Shown piece after piece: positions 60,927 through 64,000 of a stretch of DNA of 64,000 nucleotides. The translations under genes and the position numbers were made by a program. The stretch covers positions 1-64,000 of the forward strand of contig CALCEM010000026.1 in assembly GCA_937900285.1 (NCBI GenBank). The letters run 5' to 3'. The DNA comes from an uncultured Fretibacterium sp. Its GTDB lineage: Bacteria > Synergistota > Synergistia > Synergistales > Aminobacteriaceae. The notes under the pieces were generated by a model. That model made no database searches. It saw only the letters and a list, made by a program, of their open reading frames with translations, and was not told the DNA's origin. Position 1 is the stretch's first letter; each line of letters begins with the position of its first letter.

Positions 60927-62396
60927 TTATTCTGACATCTCGTTTATGAAATTATCCCATTTATTTTGCCAGAGTGTTTTTAATTTTTGACGCTCTTCAC
61001 CAGTTCCGCCGGAATGATTTATCGAATTTATGCAGAATTGTTTTATATCAGCGAGATTTAAATCCCATGCTAACACCGCAGCATAAAAATCATAACTCAA
61101 ACCTTTAGTGTAAAACATTCCAGGATCATCAGAAGCTAATACGACCGGCACACCAGCTTTAATATATTCGCGCGCATGATGTTTGCTGAGGTCTGGAGCA
61201 TAACCTAAAATCTGATTACTTATCGGACAAACTTCAATAACAATATTTCTCTCAATTAATTTTTTAGCAATTTCGGGAAATCTGTATAAATTAAATCCGT
61301 GTCCAATTCTCAAACTCCCCAATAAATAAGCATCAGCAAGTGAATTATTTTCGGGCTTAACACTCTCGCCGGCATGAAGATAAAGATCGTATTTTTTGCC
61401 GTTGTTTTTGGCTTTTATAAAATGTTCCGCGAAATCTTTAAGAGGCTGCCCTGTATCTTCTTCACCGACAAGATCGATCCCAATAAATAAATTATTTTGA
61501 CCGTCCTTAAATTTATTCTGTAAATCAATTTCACGATCAATAAGGCCGTCTATTCTTTCAAGGGGTTTTTTTGCGATGGTTTTAGTGTCAGAAAAAATAA
61601 TTTTTACCGTAAACTCATCATGATAATTATTTTTAACGTAATTATATGCCTCCTGGAACATTTTTAAATTTTGGCCTTCAGCATCAGAACTCACAATACG
61701 AATTTCAAGACGTTGCGTATTATCATAAGCCTGTTCGGAAAATGCTAGGGTGTAATACTCTTTGAAAATTTCAGGGGATTTAAAAATTTTTCTTATTTTG
61801 GAGAAATTTTCCTCAAAAACTTCCCACGGGTTCCTGCCCTCTTCTCGTTCGCCGTTTATCCATTCGTTAATAACATTTTCGCGACCTATTAATTTAGCTC
61901 CGTCCGAAAAATTTAAAAAGCCGTCCGTAATTTCATCATAGCCCTTTACTCTTAACTCGCAGAACGGAATATCTTTATTATTTTTGTAAATGTATATGCA
62001 AATATTATTTGATCTCTCGCAAAGATTAAATAAACCTTCCACGCTTAATAATGAGCTTGAATGAGTGTGCAAATTTGCGCCCTTCGGCATTTTGAGCAGA
62101 AATCTAAATAAATCCGTTTTATATGCTTTATCGTCTTTTGGGTTGACATGCTCATAAAAAGGTCTCGACGGATTATAATTTTTTTGGGCTTCAGCTTTTA
62201 AATTCTGTAATTTCTGGTTCACGATTTCTTCTTTTGGACTGAGCGTTATAGAATTCTCGTTTAAAAGCTGTTTGCGCTCGGTGTTATATTCTTCAATTGA
62301 TGAAGGCATAAAATCCGTAGACCACGCAAAAACTAAATTTGATGAAGCAAGAACAGAGGCCAGAATTAACAAGGGTGAATATTTTTTAATTTTCAA
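60927..62396 (-). CDS. Secreted adenosine deaminase-like protein
   Basis: 489 residues. N-terminal signal peptide (LLILASVLASSNLVFAWS), then the amidohydrolase fold of adenosine deaminase: MPKGANLHTHSSSLL (metal His), LYLHAGESVKPENNSLADAY, RIGHGFNLYRF, EVCPISNQILG and VVLASDDPGMFYTKGLSYDF (Asp metal/catalytic). The export signal and length near the ADGF/CECR1-type branch suggest a secreted or periplasmic purine-salvage enzyme. RBS GGAGG. Confidence 0.85.
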   Translation of the reverse strand: MKIKKYSPLLILASVLASSNLVFAWSTDFMPSSIEEYNTERKQLLNENSITLSPKEEIVNQKLQNLKAEAQKNYNPSRPFYEHVNPKDDKAYKTDLFRFLLKMPKGANLHTHSSSLLSVEGLFNLCERSNNICIYIYKNNKDIPFCELRVKGYDEITDGFLNFSDGAKLIGRENVINEWINGEREEGRNPWEVFEENFSKIRKIFKSPEIFKEYYTLAFSEQAYDNTQRLEIRIVSSDAEGQNLKMFQEAYNYVKNNYHDEFTVKIIFSDTKTIAKKPLERIDGLIDREIDLQNKFKDGQNNLFIGIDLVGEEDTGQPLKDFAEHFIKAKNNGKKYDLYLHAGESVKPENNSLADAYLLGSLRIGHGFNLYRFPEIAKKLIERNIVIEVCPISNQILGYAPDLSKHHAREYIKAGVPVVLASDDPGMFYTKGLSYDFYAAVLAWDLNLADIKQFCINSINHSGGTGEERQKLKTLWQNKWDNFINEMSE

Positions 62397-62434
62397 GTTA
62401 AATTCCTCCTAAAATAAAAATTTTTGCGATTATA

Positions 62435-64000
62435 CTATTTAAACTCGATAAAATAATTTTTTTCGCCGTGAATTTTATAATCTCGATGCAAATTTAAGGC
62501 CGTAATATTTTCGTGAGAGTTTAAAAATTTTCCTGATTCGTCGCGGTTTAATTTATTTTCGTCGAACTCCTCATAATTTTTATTTCCAATATACGAGCAC
62601 CATGCATCAAAATCTTTACAAATATTTCCGTCTGAATCTTTAATTACAAATTCTGATGCGTAAACAGGAAACTCGAAACAAATTTTTACAGTTTTTGCGA
62701 ACATCGGCATATATAAATATTTTCTTCTGTCCCATTGATCCGAATATGTAAATTTTACCGTTCGGCCTTCTGCTACTGGATTAAGTAACGTTTTAAATTG
62801 TGATGGATCTGGAAATGCCTTTAAACCTTTTTCAAATTCCCTCGTTACTGGAAATTCTCTTAATTGAGGTATCCAACCATAACCAAAATTACGATTATCG
62901 GCAGGGAACCAATCACTAACGGAAATATTATTTAATTTATCTTTGATGCTGTATTTTTTGCCGAGTACTTCAGGATAATTATTTAATAATATTTTCATGG
63001 CGTAATCTGCATAATAATAATTTGTCGCAATACCCGGATGGTGATTTATAGGATTAGCCCAAATATAATAATCATCATCGTTTCCATGTTTTTTTACAAA
63101 ATCATTTATACAATTAAAAGCTGGTATACCTGCACTACTAAACAATGGCATTACATTTTTATATAATCTATCATATTTTTTTAAATCTGGATGAGCCGGA
63201 GTTGTTAACAAGAATGTTTTTAAATTATGCTCCCTTAAAAATTTTCCTAAAGGTTCAATTGCAAATTTATAGTATCTTTTAAGGTTCTCGCCTTCTACTG
63301 ATTTGTAATGTCTTTCTTCTGGAGTATATTTATTTTCCGTTTTGAGTGCATCTAGTCCTAGTAATATTAGTCTCTCCCTCAAAGTATCTCCAAATCTATG
63401 AACGATGTTAGGAAAAAATATTTCTGCAATTCTACAAATATGCCCCTTTAAACCAGAAAAAATAATATTATTGTCAGGCCAATACTCTTCTGGAATAAGT
63501 GAAGAATTTTTCAAGCCTAAATATTCAGGATCATTTTCAACATAACCTATTATGATTAAATCAGGTTGTATATTTTTCAGCACATCAAAATTTTTCAGCC
63601 AGTCTAATTCATCATATGTTGAAGCCCCACAAATCCCTAATGCTACTACATGACAATTTGTATAACCGTTTTCCTGAATCATTTTATTCAGAACTCTCCA
63701 CCACAAAATATTTGAATTACTAGAGCCATGCCCCGCGATAAATGAATCACCTATTACGAGTATAATTTTGTCTTCAGGTTTTTTCTCCAACATAGGATTT
63801 ATAACGGGGTAATTATATTTAAAAACATTATCTGGAATCATTGAATGAGTTTTAGTCCCTCTGAACATGGCCGCATCATCATAAGACCAATATTTAAATT
63901 GAGGCATCATCATATCCGCTAGCGACAAAATTATATAAATAATTCCAAATACAACCATAAAATATTTAACTGCTTTAAACGGTATAAATCTATATTTTTT
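62435..64000 (-). CDS. SGNH/GDSL-type hydrolase with N-terminal membrane segment, 5' end not in window
   Basis: SGNH-type fold: block I VIGDSFIAGHGSSN, a Gly (LGICGAS) and Asn (GYVENDPEY) region, and the later AWANPINHHPGIATN (Asp/His region). The N-terminal segment (FMVVFGIIYIILSLADM) is hydrophobic; the frame is open to the window end at 64000, so ATG 63958 may be internal. Possibly an acyltransferase or sugar O-acetyl esterase of surface polysaccharide, in keeping with the neighbouring sugar genes. Substrate unknown. Confidence 0.7.
   Translation of the reverse strand, partial: KKYRFIPFKAVKYFMVVFGIIYIILSLADMMMPQFKYWSYDDAAMFRGTKTHSMIPDNVFKYNYPVINPMLEKKPEDKIILVIGDSFIAGHGSSNSNILWWRVLNKMIQENGYTNCHVVALGICGASTYDELDWLKNFDVLKNIQPDLIIIGYVENDPEYLGLKNSSLIPEEYWPDNNIIFSGLKGHICRIAEIFFPNIVHRFGDTLRERLILLGLDALKTENKYTPEERHYKSVEGENLKRYYKFAIEPLGKFLREHNLKTFLLTTPAHPDLKKYDRLYKNVMPLFSSAGIPAFNCINDFVKKHGNDDDYYIWANPINHHPGIATNYYYADYAMKILLNNYPEVLGKKYSIKDKLNNISVSDWFPADNRNFGYGWIPQLREFPVTREFEKGLKAFPDPSQFKTLLNPVAEGRTVKFTYSDQWDRRKYLYMPMFAKTVKICFEFPVYASEFVIKDSDGNICKDFDAWCSYIGNKNYEEFDENKLNRDESGKFLNSHENITALNLHRDYKIHGEKNYFIEFK

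Larger units (their letters stand above)
530..63872. repeat. Dispersed motif CATGGCC(G), 34 copies across the window
   Basis: Both orientations, one per about 1.9 kb, in host and phage genes and in one terminator: for example 530, 790, 3348, 8208, 8989, 16498, 17647, 19326, 20305, 21647, 22428, 23072, 26853, 29248, 33413, 34064, 34917, 36308, 37251, 40688, 42208, 42833, 43232, 48536, 49398, 49581, 51843, 53496, 54801, 56070, 56097, 57972, 60544 and 63866. 26 of 34 have G after CATGGCC and many have TT or AT before. Function unknown. Confidence 0.75.

Overview
The window is an AT-rich bacterial chromosome segment carrying one cryptic or complete prophage. The gene order (rapZ-yvcK divergent from rpmH-rnpA-yidD-yidC-jag, then lgt, htrA, tRNA-Val, rimP-nusA-ylxR-infB-rbfA-nrnA-truB-ribF-tatD) is chromosomal and universal enough that I cannot name the phylum. 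Phase-variable poly-G tracts in glycosylation-type genes, exported enzymes and a periplasmic HtrA fit a diderm anaerobe; a Synergistota-like host is only a guess.

Layout. (1) 1-1.6 kb: surface sugar genes on the minus strand, a CMP-sugar synthetase (NeuA-like) and a DUF115 protein, both with poly-G tracts; the DUF115 gene is out of frame here. (2) 1.6-12 kb: DUF1810 protein, thioesterase, an SbcC/SbcD-like pair, a secreted esterase, hemC plus cobA-hemD, a tail-anchored coiled-coil protein, and yvcK-rapZ. (3) 12-25.5 kb: plus-strand ribosome, membrane-insertion and translation-factor operons with one tRNA-Val(GAC). (4) 25.5-59.6 kb: prophage with a lambda-type packaging/head module (terminase, gpW-like joiner, portal, ClpP-like protease, decoration protein, capsid) and a P2-type contractile tail. 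Right of the head genes lie small zinc-ribbon proteins, an operator-rich intergenic region and a RecA-fold helicase. (5) 59.7-64 kb: sugar aminotransferase, secreted adenosine-deaminase-like protein and an SGNH hydrolase running off the window.

Most striking points. A 7-mer, CATGGCC (usually followed by G), occurs 34 times by my reading, in both strands and in both host and prophage, against about two expected by hand estimate; it looks like a DNA-uptake-type or other genome-wide signal. A 660-bp intergenic region of the prophage carries 15 exact copies of ATTCGACAC whose spacings are almost all multiples of 11 bp, in two opposed arms. The baseplate hub gene D is broken in two by an inversion that flips the whole V-PAAR-U-W-J block against the rest of the tail operon. 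The tail genes include a classic -1 frameshift site in the tail-assembly chaperone (T TTT TTA) and a second slippery heptamer (T TTT TTC) in the tail fibre. HemC and CobA-HemD are in one frame separated only by TGA, with no ordinary start codon for the second. Two TA-type modules (HicAB and DUF4160/DUF2442) sit in the tail/head region on the plus strand, and a cystatin-like protein is encoded beside the iterons.

No integrase, transposase, repressor, endolysin, CRISPR array or reverse transcriptase was recognised.
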